NCBI RefSeq assembly: GCF_030160755.1 | Contig: NZ_BSOY01000003.1 | Location: 16,258 to 80,257, forward strand | Direction: 5' to 3' | DNA: 64,000 nucleotides | Source of the DNA: Brevundimonas denitrificans | GTDB taxonomy: Bacteria > Pseudomonadota > Alphaproteobacteria > Caulobacterales > Caulobacteraceae | Shown here: positions 56,968-64,000 of the stretch, one piece after another | Position numbering within the stretch: position 1 is the first letter of the stretch | Layout of the letters: each line of letters starts with the position of its first letter | Notes under the pieces: model-generated | Databases searched by the model: none | Told to the model about the DNA's origin: nothing | Seen by the model: the letters and a program-made list of their open reading frames with translations, nothing else | Program-made: the position numbers and the translations under genes

Positions 56968-57898
56968 CCACCGAATCCGGCAGCGGCTCGTCGGGTTCGA
57001 TTTCAGGCGCGCCCATCGATCGGGCGGCGATCTCCATCTCGGTCGCGAAGGCGCCGCCATAGAAGATGGCGTTGACGTTCCACGACAACCAGATCAGCAG
57101 GACCACAACCGCGCCGACCGATCCATAGGTCGCGCCCAGCGGCGCGATCTGCTCGACATAGATGGCGCAGAGCCAGGACGAGACGGTCGACATCACGGTC
57201 GCCACCACGCCGCCCGCGATGGACGGCGCCCAGGCCACCGGCGTTCGGTGGGACATGGCGTAGCGGTAGAGCATGGTCAGGCCGATCGCGAGCCCGAGCG
57301 CCGGCCACAATCCGTCCAGCGGCAGGCCGCCGCCGGTCGACGCCGTCCCTTCCGGACCGGCATGTTCCAGCAGCCGTGAGGTCACCACCGCGCCGGAGAC
57401 GACGGTGAACAACAGGAAGGCCGCCAGGGCGACGAAGAAGGCCAGCAGGTTGAATTTGAAAAAGCCGTGCGGCTCCTTCTCGTCGTGGATCAGGTTCAGT
57501 CCGGCCAGCAGGGCCTTGAAGCCGCGGTGCGCGGCGTAGCCGCCGATGACCACGGCGAAGAAGCTCTGGGCCGAAACGGTCCGCGCCGAGGCGTTGGCCA
57601 GCCGCTCGATCTCAAGCTTGAAGATGGCGCGGGCGGCCGTCGGCATGACATCCGCAAGGGCCGCGGCCTGTTCGCTGACCTGGGTGATCGACAGCACCGC
57701 CTTGTAGAAGCCGATCAGGATGGCGATGGCCGGAAACACCGCCAGCAGGGCGAAGAAGGACACGCCGCCGGTGTAGAGCATCACGTCGCGACCCCAGCTG
57801 CGCGTGAACGCCTTGACCGACAGGCGGCCCCACAGCACGGGCGTGGCCCAGCGCGCCGCTGCTTCGATGTCCGATTTCGCCTGCAATCCGGTCCCCAC
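56930..57898 (-). CDS. YihY/BrkB family membrane protein
   Basis: About 322 aa with six predicted helices. The YihY pattern is clear: DVMLYTGGVSFFALLAVFPAIAILIGFY (about 35-62) and, near the end, GSVGAVVVLLIWLSWNVNAIFYGGAFATEME. Often mislabelled RNase BN; its function is unsettled. GTG 57898 is used, but TTG 57886 has a better-spaced GGGGA site and would remove four residues. It overlaps the opposing TusA gene by 38 bp at the 3' end, long for two real genes, yet both proteins look complete. Confidence 0.92.
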   Translation of the reverse strand: MGTGLQAKSDIEAAARWATPVLWGRLSVKAFTRSWGRDVMLYTGGVSFFALLAVFPAIAILIGFYKAVLSITQVSEQAAALADVMPTAARAIFKLEIERLANASARTVSAQSFFAVVIGGYAAHRGFKALLAGLNLIHDEKEPHGFFKFNLLAFFVALAAFLLFTVVSGAVVTSRLLEHAGPEGTASTGGGLPLDGLWPALGLAIGLTMLYRYAMSHRTPVAWAPSIAGGVVATVMSTVSSWLCAIYVEQIAPLGATYGSVGAVVVLLIWLSWNVNAIFYGGAFATEMEIAARSMGAPEIEPDEPLPDSVVNLSARRASRPR

Positions 57899-58051
57899 AC
57901 CCTGCGAGCTCGCACTACTACCCCAATTCGGCCTACGGGAAACCCGCCGTGGAAAGCGGCGGTCAACCCGTTGCTTAGGGCCGCCTGCCCTCGCTATGGT
58001 CCACGGCCATGAGACCGCGCCCTGCGCTGGGAGCGGCTGGAGATTTCGCCC

Positions 58052-59365
58052 TTGGGTTCCGATCCGCGCATACTGGTCGTCGCCCCTGACGACGGCCTGA
58101 TCGGCCCGCTGTGTCAGGGCCTGGACGCCCTCGGCTGGCGCACCGTGACCGCCCGCTCCCTGGCCGGCGCGATCCAGGTGCTGATCGACTGGCCGCTCGA
58201 AACGGTGATTCTGGACGCCCGCCTGCCCGACGCCGTCGAGGGGATCGGCGCCCTGCGCCAGACCGTGACCCCGCGTCGCCTGCCGATTCTCGCCATCGGC
58301 CCGGACGCGGCGACGTGGGAGCCGGGACTGGCCGACATCGTCATGTCCAGTCCGCCCCACGCGGCCCAGGCGGCGCTGCGGCTGGAGAGCCTGGTCCGCT
58401 CCGCCATCGCCGAGGAGGAGGTCTCGTTACGCGAGGCGACCTTCGCCGCGCGCGGCCAGCCGCTGCCGATCGCCGATCTCGACGCCACGCCGTTGCGCGT
58501 GCTCGCCGCAGGCAAGCCCGACCGGCATTTCCTCGCCCTGTCCAACGCCCTGACCGCCCGCGGCTGCGAGGTCGTGGCCGCGCCGACGCCCTACACCGCC
58601 TTCGACTATCTGCATGAGCGACCGTTCGACGCCGCTGTCCTGTGGGGCGCCGAGGACCATACGCCGGCCCTGTCCATCGCCTCGGGCATGAAGCGGAACA
58701 CGCGGCTGTATCACATCCCGGCGGTGCTCTATCTGCGCGGCTCGGGCGAGATCAACCTGTCCGAACTCTATAATCGCGGCTTCGCCGACGTCGCCGCCGC
58801 CGATACGCCCGAGGAAGAGACGGCCGAACGGATCACCGCCCTGGCCCGCGCCCATCGCCGCCACGTCGCCATCCGCAAGGCGCTGGAGAGCGCCCGCGGC
58901 TCGGGTCTGACAGACCCCATGACCGGCCTGTTCACCCCCGAACTGTTCGCCAGCCATCTGGCGCGCGTAGCCGAGGGCGCCCGCCTGCGTCGCCGCCCGC
59001 TTTCGGTCGCAGTGCTCCGCGTGTCCGAGACCGAGGCTGTGGTCGAGGCGCGCAAGGGGGGCTGGCTGGACCGCGCCCTGCCCCAGATCGGGGCCATGGT
59101 CTCGCGCCTCATCCGCACGGAAGACACCGCCGCCCGCCTGTCGCCGGACGTCTTCGCCCTGGCCCTGCCGGCGACCCACGGACCGGCCGCGCGGATCGCC
59201 GCCGACCGGATCGCCGCGGTCATCGGCTGCACCGCCTTCGACGCCGGCCCCGACCGCTCGCCTTTCGTGGTGGAGTTCGAGGTGGGCGTGGCCGAGGTCG
59301 CCGCCGGGGAATCACCGGCGACCGTGCTGGAGCGGGCCTCGAAGGACGTCCGCGTCTCCGCCTGA
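58052..59365 (+). CDS. PopA-like dual-receiver protein with degenerate GGDEF
   Basis: A 437-aa protein. Receiver 1 (about 6-120) keeps D13, D14 and the phosphoacceptor D55 (VILDARLP). Receiver 2 (about 148-262) has W197 where the Asp would be. The GGDEF-like domain (about 287-436) starts DPMTGL, but GGDEF itself is SPDVF (363-367), while the product-binding RxxD is intact as RTED (354-357), exactly 5 residues before. That is the design of Caulobacter PopA, a c-di-GMP effector in CtrA turnover. The start is TTG 58052 with GGAG upstream. Confidence 0.85.
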   Translation: MGSDPRILVVAPDDGLIGPLCQGLDALGWRTVTARSLAGAIQVLIDWPLETVILDARLPDAVEGIGALRQTVTPRRLPILAIGPDAATWEPGLADIVMSSPPHAAQAALRLESLVRSAIAEEEVSLREATFAARGQPLPIADLDATPLRVLAAGKPDRHFLALSNALTARGCEVVAAPTPYTAFDYLHERPFDAAVLWGAEDHTPALSIASGMKRNTRLYHIPAVLYLRGSGEINLSELYNRGFADVAAADTPEEETAERITALARAHRRHVAIRKALESARGSGLTDPMTGLFTPELFASHLARVAEGARLRRRPLSVAVLRVSETEAVVEARKGGWLDRALPQIGAMVSRLIRTEDTAARLSPDVFALALPATHGPAARIAADRIAAVIGCTAFDAGPDRSPFVVEFEVGVAEVAAGESPATVLERASKDVRVSA

Positions 59366-59374
59366 CCATCATTT

Positions 59375-59390
59375 GACAAATCATTTTGTC
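59375..59390. promoter_or_regulatory. Palindrome upstream of the ArsR-like regulator
   Basis: GACAAA-TCAT-TTTGTC, within a longer TTTGACAAATCATTTTGTCTAA region, is AT-rich against its GC-rich surroundings and lies 18 bp before the regulator ATG. It is a likely autoregulatory operator. Confidence 0.65.
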
Positions 59391-59408
59391 TAATACAGGT
59401 TGGGAGCC

Positions 59409-60005
59409 ATGACGGCCCGACCTTCCGCCCTGCTCGACGATCTGGACACCGCCCTGCTGGCGCTGGCGCCCATTCGCCGCCGCATCCTGACGGCCCTGAC
59501 CGAGCCGGCCTCGGCCGCCGGTCTGGCCGAACAGCTGGGACTGCCGCGTCAGAACATCGGCTATCACCTGAACGCGCTTGAGGCCGCCGGCCTCGTTCAG
59601 CTGGCGGGAGAACGCCGCAAGCGCGGCTTCACCGAACGACTGTTCGTCGCCGCGCGGAACTATGTCTTCGACCCCGGAATGATGCAGGCCCCGCCCGACC
59701 CGGACGCGGTCGAGGCCCAGGACCGACACGCCGCCGATCACCTGATCACCACCGCCTCGACCATGGTCCGCGATGTCGCCCGCATGCGCCAGGACGCGGC
59801 CGCCGAAGGTTCGCGCCTGCTGACGCTGACGGTGGAGGCCGACGTCGCCTTCGCCACGCCCGCGGATTTCGACGCCTTCACCGAAGAGGTCAGCGCCGCC
59901 GCAGCCGCCCTCGCCCGCAAATACTCGGCCCCCTCGGGCCGCCGTTACCGCCTCACCGCCGTCGCCCATCCCGCCGTCGCCAAATCCGCTCCAGCCAGGA
60001 ACTGA
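59409..60005 (+). CDS. ArsR-type winged-helix transcriptional regulator
   Basis: A 198-aa regulator. The winged helix (about 14-80) reads PIRRRILTALTEPASAAGLAEQLGLPRQNIGYHLNALEAAGLV, the usual ArsR/HTH_20 form. The C-terminal part is helical, with a possible ligand or dimer role. ATG 59409 follows GGGAG. An AT-rich palindrome lies just before it. The next gene, 5 bp downstream, is a SRPBCC protein, a common ArsR partner. Confidence 0.86.
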   Translation: MTARPSALLDDLDTALLALAPIRRRILTALTEPASAAGLAEQLGLPRQNIGYHLNALEAAGLVQLAGERRKRGFTERLFVAARNYVFDPGMMQAPPDPDAVEAQDRHAADHLITTASTMVRDVARMRQDAAAEGSRLLTLTVEADVAFATPADFDAFTEEVSAAAAALARKYSAPSGRRYRLTAVAHPAVAKSAPARN

Positions 60006-60010
60006 CCGCC

Positions 60011-60757
60011 ATGACCGAAGCCCCCGACCAGACCAGGGAAGACCACGTCCTCGTCGAGGTCACCGTCCCCGCCCCCGCGCACGCGGTCTGGGCCGCCCTG
60101 CGCGATCCGCAGAAGATCAAGGACTGGTTCGGCTGGGACGCCGACACCCTCAAGGACGAGATCGACTTCATCTTCGTCACCCACGCCGAGGCCGACGAGG
60201 CGCGACGGACCGTCACCTTCGTCGGCGTCAATGACCGCTATGAGGTCGAGGCGACCGGCGCGACGACCAGCCTCGTGCGGGTGGTGCGCTCGGCCCCCGC
60301 CGGCGACTGGTCCGACGTCTTCGACGGCATGATCGAGGGCTGGATCTCCTTCACCTGGCAGTTGGCCTTCGCCTTCGCCCGCCATCCCGGCCAGACCCGT
60401 CGCACCCTCTTCTTCTCGGGCCCGCCCCGTGCGGACCGGCTGGCCCGGTCCCTGCTCGGCCTGGACGCGGCGCCGGCGCCGGGCGAGCGCTGGGCCATGC
60501 CGCTGGGGCCGGACGACGGGGCGTCCGGCGAGGTCTGGTTCCTCGCGCGCCACCAGACGGGCGTCACGGTGGACGCCTGGGGCGACGGCCTGCTGGTGGT
60601 CGTGGACCAGCCGCCGACCGGGAAGAACCCGCGCGGCACGACCATGATGACCCTGACCACCTACGGCCTCGGCGAGGCGGCCCTCGCGGAGCTGCAGACC
60701 CGCTGGCAGGGCTGGTGGGACGAGCGGTTCGAGACCGTCGCGCCGGGCTGCGACTGA
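60011..60757 (+). CDS. SRPBCC (AHSA1-like) domain protein
   Basis: A 248-aa protein. The first about 140 residues are an AHSA1/START-like fold: VLVEVTVPAPAHAVWAALRDPQKIKDWFGW at the start, then RYEVEATGATTSLVRVV and GWISFTWQL. The second half is a repeated-looking domain, with a WFLARHQTGVTVDAWGDGLLVVVDQ stretch. The ligand is unknown. It is in one unit with the ArsR-like gene and is probably its target. Confidence 0.82.
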   Translation: MTEAPDQTREDHVLVEVTVPAPAHAVWAALRDPQKIKDWFGWDADTLKDEIDFIFVTHAEADEARRTVTFVGVNDRYEVEATGATTSLVRVVRSAPAGDWSDVFDGMIEGWISFTWQLAFAFARHPGQTRRTLFFSGPPRADRLARSLLGLDAAPAPGERWAMPLGPDDGASGEVWFLARHQTGVTVDAWGDGLLVVVDQPPTGKNPRGTTMMTLTTYGLGEAALAELQTRWQGWWDERFETVAPGCD

Positions 60758-60819
60758 CGGGAGGCTGTTTTCAACCTGGCTGATCACGGAGCCTGTCGTG
60801 GGGACCCCGCTTCGCTCGC

Positions 60820-62844
60820 TCACCAGCTGAAGGAAACACCGGCCCGCAAGGCGCGCGGGGGGCCAAGGCCGGCGACGCCGTTGGCGGTTTCCGACACCTC
60901 GACCGCCTCGTCGAACAGGTTGTCGGCCGCGGCGTAGAGCATGACGCCTTCGCTCACCCGCCAGTCGACGCGCGCGTCGAGCGTCAGCGCGGCGTCGAGC
61001 ACGCGGCTGTTCAGGTCGTCCTCGAACCGCCGGCTCTCATACCGGCCGCGAACGCCCAGCGTCAGCCGGTCGCTCAGGCGCCAATCCGCGCCGGCCGTGG
61101 CGCTGAGGACCGGAGCCTGCGCCGGCCGCAGGCCGGTCAGTTGCGGCGCCGCCGATCCGCCGTCCACCTCGGCGTCGGTGACCGAAACGGCGCCGACGAG
61201 GGTGAGATCCTCGAAGCGATGTTCCGCAGTCAGCTCGAGCCCCACGGCCTCGATGACGCCGGCGTTCTGCCGCTGGCGCAACACGCCGCCAGCCGGGACG
61301 AAGCCTGCGCGCGGCAGGGCCGCAATGATCCCGGGTCCCTCGCCGAGGGTGACATTGACGATCGCCGACTCAATGCGGTTCACAAACAGCGTCGCGCCTA
61401 AACGGGTGCGCTCATCCTCCCACGACAGACCGGCCTCGACGCCCTGCAGCGTTTCGGGTTCGAGCGCGGCGTTGGCCTCGGTCAGGTCGTTGCCGACCCG
61501 GAAAGGACGGTGCAGCTCATTGAGAGTCGCGGGGCGAAAGCCGGAGTAGGCGGCGGCGCGCATGGCCAGATCGCCGCCGAGGTCCCGGCGGACGGCGAGG
61601 CGCGCGCTGAGGACGTCGCCGGACCGGTCCGGATAGGTCTCGTCGAGCGTCGGCAGGCCGGTCGCGCGATCCCGCTCCAGCCGCCGCGCCTGGCCATTTG
61701 CCCAGTGATCGAGCCGCAGGCCTCCGGCGACCAGCCAGGGTCCGCGGCTCCAGGCGGCCTCGGCATAGCCGCCCGCGACCGAGGTCTCCCCGCCGGCGAA
61801 CCGGTCGCGGGTGAACTGGCCGGCCATGTAGCGGAACCGCTCCTGCGTCTCTCCCTCGCTGAAACGGGCGTCAGCGCCCAGCTCCCATTCCAGCCGGCCG
61901 TCGCCCAGATCAAGGCCCGCGCCGCGCAGGGCGAGATTGCCGCCCCAGCCGCTGGCGGGCGTGGCGAACTGGTCATTGGCGGGGGTCGTCGTGGACCGAT
62001 CAGCCGCGACGGCGACGGATGAGTTGGCGAAGTCGCTGTCGCGGCGCCAGGCCTGGGCGCGCCAGCCGAGGCGGTTGCGGCCCGGCGTCCGCGCCAGGGT
62101 CGCGCTGTAGCCCTGTCCGCTCCCGGAGGACCGGGCGCCCGCCAGGCCGGAACCGCGCGCCTCGTCATAGGCCGAGGCATGCAGGGACAAGGCCGTCGCG
62201 CTGTCGATCCCGATGTCCGCGCGCAGGGCCCCGCTCAGCGTCTCAAGGTCCAGCGGCGTGTCGGCGGCGCCCGCCGCTGCGCCCCGCACCGGCGTGTATC
62301 CATTGGACCGGTCGTAGAGGGCCGAGCCGGTGATCGACACGCGACCCTGTCCCACGGTCGTGGCCGCTGCGATCCGGCGGCCGCCATCGCCGAGAGAGCC
62401 GTCGAGGACGCCGCCCTCGCGGCCGCGTTCCCGCAGGGCGATCACGCCCGTCAGGGCGCCCGCGCCATAGGGACCCGCGCCGGCGCCGCGGATGATGTCG
62501 AGGCCTTCCAGGCTCTCGGGCGCGACCTGCGACCAGATCACCCAGCCGCCGAACGGGTCGTTGAGCGGCACGCCGTCCAGGGTGACCAGGGTTCGGCCCG
62601 CGCCGGACGGCGCGATGGCGCGCAGACTGATCCCTTGCGTGGTCGGATTGGCGCCGAGGCTGGAGGTGCGCCGGAACAGGGAGACGGCGGGAACCGTCGC
62701 CAAGGCCTCGTCCAGCCGGGTCGCACGGTCGAGCAGCTCGCCGTCAAGCCGGATCACGGAGAAGGCGGCGTCGCCTGCGGCGGGAGGCAGGCGGGCCGCG
62801 GTCACGACAACGTCCTCAAGCTCGCGGGGTCCGTCCTGGATCAT
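60820..62844 (-). CDS. TonB-dependent receptor lacking a signal peptide
   Basis: 674 aa from ATG 62844. The TonB box appears at once (LEDVVVTAARLP, residues 8-19), followed by the plug (RTLVTLDGVPLNDPF and IIRGAGAGPYG) and a 22-strand-like barrel ending in Phe-Ser-Trp, the usual outer-membrane C-terminus. No hydrophobic signal peptide precedes the TonB box; the open frame upstream to 62892 encodes only a short Arg-rich stretch. The ATG overlaps the Crp/Fnr gene stop as ATGA. A siderophore or vitamin ligand is likely but unspecified. Confidence 0.86.
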   Translation of the reverse strand: MIQDGPRELEDVVVTAARLPPAAGDAAFSVIRLDGELLDRATRLDEALATVPAVSLFRRTSSLGANPTTQGISLRAIAPSGAGRTLVTLDGVPLNDPFGGWVIWSQVAPESLEGLDIIRGAGAGPYGAGALTGVIALRERGREGGVLDGSLGDGGRRIAAATTVGQGRVSITGSALYDRSNGYTPVRGAAAGAADTPLDLETLSGALRADIGIDSATALSLHASAYDEARGSGLAGARSSGSGQGYSATLARTPGRNRLGWRAQAWRRDSDFANSSVAVAADRSTTTPANDQFATPASGWGGNLALRGAGLDLGDGRLEWELGADARFSEGETQERFRYMAGQFTRDRFAGGETSVAGGYAEAAWSRGPWLVAGGLRLDHWANGQARRLERDRATGLPTLDETYPDRSGDVLSARLAVRRDLGGDLAMRAAAYSGFRPATLNELHRPFRVGNDLTEANAALEPETLQGVEAGLSWEDERTRLGATLFVNRIESAIVNVTLGEGPGIIAALPRAGFVPAGGVLRQRQNAGVIEAVGLELTAEHRFEDLTLVGAVSVTDAEVDGGSAAPQLTGLRPAQAPVLSATAGADWRLSDRLTLGVRGRYESRRFEDDLNSRVLDAALTLDARVDWRVSEGVMLYAAADNLFDEAVEVSETANGVAGLGPPRALRAGVSFSW

Positions 62845-63578
62845 GCCATGCTCCCAATCCGGCGCCCGCCGCCGGAAGCAACCTGACGGCATTCAGGTGA
62901 CGGCGCCATCCGGATGTCGCGCACTGACCTGGAGGCGTCATAGCATTCGCAGACGCGCGCTTCGATGCCCGTGCGATCCCTGATCGTCACCGCGCCCCGC
63001 GTTGTTTCCACCAGGCCAGCCTCCCGGAACGCGTCGAAGGCTCCACGGGCCGCCTTCCGCTGGACGCCGAGGATCTGCGCGACGCCGACAACGGTTTCCT
63101 GAATGGGCGCCGCGCCCATCCGGTCGTGCTGCCGCAACAGCCATTTGGCGAGGCGTTCATCGGTGCGATGGCTGAGATTGCAGACTGCGTTCTGGGCCAG
63201 CTCCACCGACAGTCGGACGCCATAATCGAGCAGGACCGCCCGAACCGAGCTCCGGCGCTCGATGATGGCGGCCAGACTTCGGATATCCACGGCCAGTCCG
63301 GTGACGTCGGACTTGGTCACCAGACGATAGGCGCCGTGTGTCTGCCCGCCCCAGCCGCCCGTGACGGCCTCATCACCCATGGAGAAGGCCTCCACAGCCT
63401 CGCCGTTCCTCATCGGAATCGTCGCGGCCACGGCGCCGGTCTCGATGAACAGGACGGTGTTGATCGCCCCTCCGACCGCCCCGATCGCCTGCCCGCGCAA
63501 GAAGGCGCGCTTCTGGCCGACGGCCATAAGGGCCATCCGGTCGTCGGCGCCCAGATCAGCCAGCAGCGCATTCGTCAT
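62841..63578 (-). CDS. Crp/Fnr-family transcriptional regulator
   Basis: A 245-aa regulator. The cyclic-nucleotide-binding-like domain (about 1-115) has no FNR-type cysteine cluster. The winged helix is clear: QETVVGVAQILGVQRKAARGAFDAFREAGLVETTRGAVTI, and ends EARVCECYD near 215, where family members normally stop. Here about 30 more residues of low-complexity Arg/Ser/Gly sequence follow, running into the TonB receptor gene. The two are coupled as ATGA. Confidence 0.88.
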   Translation of the reverse strand: MTNALLADLGADDRMALMAVGQKRAFLRGQAIGAVGGAINTVLFIETGAVAATIPMRNGEAVEAFSMGDEAVTGGWGGQTHGAYRLVTKSDVTGLAVDIRSLAAIIERRSSVRAVLLDYGVRLSVELAQNAVCNLSHRTDERLAKWLLRQHDRMGAAPIQETVVGVAQILGVQRKAARGAFDAFREAGLVETTRGAVTIRDRTGIEARVCECYDASRSVRDIRMAPSPECRQVASGGGRRIGSMA

Positions 63579-63633
63579 CTTTCACTCACTTCATGCCTGG
63601 CCGCAGACGGAACCGGGCCCGGACGGCCTGGCG

Positions 63634-64000
63634 TCAGTTCGCCCGGCGGGGCGGGAACTCTCGCGTCAGGTAGGCGTGTACGGTCTGAAGGTCCTCGTCG
63701 CTGGCCTCCAGGCCGAGGCCCATCATCCGTTCGATCACCTCGGCCCAGCCGTCGGAGGTGCGGCCGTTGGCGGTGACCATGCCGATGGCGTGACAGCTGG
63801 TGCAGACCTGCTGGACCGTCTCGCGCCCCGCGCCGGCGGGAAGACCGGCCCTGACGGGGGTCACGGTCGCGGGCGGACTCTGGGGCGCAGGCGCAGGCGG
63901 CGACACAGGCAAGGCCGGCGACGACGCGGGGGGCTGGACGACGACCGGGGTTGCGGCCGCAGGCGCCGGAACAGTCGGCGCTGCCGGCGCTGCCGGAGCC
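63634..64000 (-). CDS. Cytochrome c domain protein with Pro/Ala-rich linker, 5' end missing
   Basis: The reading frame has no start in the window and runs off the right edge. The visible 121 residues begin with a long Ala/Pro/Val-rich linker (about 60 residues) and end in a small cytochrome c domain with the haem motif CTSCH. RMMGLG probably supplies the Met ligand. Such tethered cytochromes c are exported and membrane-anchored. The internal TTG 63912 is only a codon in the linker. It lies upstream of the crp-like and TonB receptor genes. Confidence 0.8.
   Translation of the reverse strand, partial: APAAPAAPTVPAPAAATPVVVQPPASSPALPVSPPAPAPQSPPATVTPVRAGLPAGAGRETVQQVCTSCHAIGMVTANGRTSDGWAEVIERMMGLGLEASDEDLQTVHAYLTREFPPRRAN

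Noticed and set aside
59374..59396. TTGACA and TAATAC as a -35/-10 promoter before the ArsR-like gene
   Set aside because: Spacing is only 11 bp; the sequence is better explained as a palindromic operator.
62845..62892. Upstream in-frame extension of the TonB receptor as a signal peptide
   Set aside because: It reads PSGCFRRRAPDWEHG, with no hydrophobic core. Another frame has a leucine/alanine-rich run, but it cannot join the receptor frame without a frameshift and is too short to trust.

Overview
The window is a dense, high-GC stretch of an alphaproteobacterial chromosome. Gene order and content point to the Caulobacterales, most likely Brevundimonas or a close relative. The supporting signs are a pyruvate dehydrogenase cluster with a lipoyl domain fused to E1-beta and a DUF5076 gene, a PopA-like degenerate GGDEF protein, dusB-ntrY-ntrX-hfq-hflX, eno-ftsB-pdhA, the fused IspDF enzyme, and a TonB-dependent receptor. 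Genus assignment is inference; no rRNA is present. About 70 protein genes are supported, with many 4-bp ATGA, GTGA or TTGA stop/start overlaps. No tRNA, rRNA, CRISPR array, transposase or phage gene was seen.

Layout. 1-5230 (minus): fatty-acid synthesis and envelope cluster fabD, a zinc-ribbon membrane protein, fabG, a 66-aa membrane protein, acpP, fabF, mltG, yicC. 5231-5550 is the only gene-free stretch over 300 bp and holds an inverted repeat. 5551-10098: D-2-hydroxyacid dehydrogenase, NUDIX, SPFH/NfeD pair, rnhA, and a toxin-antitoxin locus whose Doc toxin is interrupted by an amber codon. 10193-13270: tatABC, a degenerate DUF4118 kinase-like protein and a small lipoprotein. 13349-16955: glnA and glnB, diverging from nnrD and yaaA. 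17028-21808: an SDR dehydrogenase, Sua5, YceI, cytochrome b561 and a long acyl-CoA dehydrogenase. 21815-31103 (minus): eno, ftsB, pdhA, pdhB, DUF5076, pdhC, glutathione peroxidase, ACT protein, DUF3667 protein and lpd. 31168-37361 (minus): lipoprotein, rpmF, two GNATs, an L-2-hydroxyglutarate oxidase-like protein, a RatA/COQ10 protein, lipA and a toroid-fold membrane protein. 37564-44059: AMP ligase, DoxX, DOPA-type dioxygenase, HExxH and VanY-like proteins, MFS symporter and mazG. 44066-52640 (minus): HWE kinase, hflX, hfq, a D-amino-acid-aminotransferase-like enzyme, ntrX, ntrY and dusB. 52705-60757: ispDF, a membrane/spermidine-synthase fusion, pncC-type CinA, TusA, YihY, a PopA-like protein and an ArsR-SRPBCC pair. 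60820-64000 (minus): TonB receptor, Crp/Fnr regulator and a partial cytochrome c.

How the genes work together. FabD, FabG, AcpP and FabF form a fatty-acid elongation set. PdhA, PdhB, PdhC and Lpd form a complete PDH complex, and eno lies beside it. LipA makes the lipoate that PDH needs. GlnB/GlnA and NtrY/NtrX represent nitrogen control, although ntrBC is missing from its usual place next to dusB.

The most notable observations are: (1) the same palindrome, GAAACAG-N3-CTGTTTC, before both doxX and the convergent dioxygenase; (2) an amber codon in doc; (3) a four-hairpin repeat inside the pdhC linker; (4) a TonB receptor without a signal peptide whose start overlaps the stop of a Crp/Fnr gene; (5) an inverted REP pair around the hflX start; (6) dusB joined directly to ntrY.
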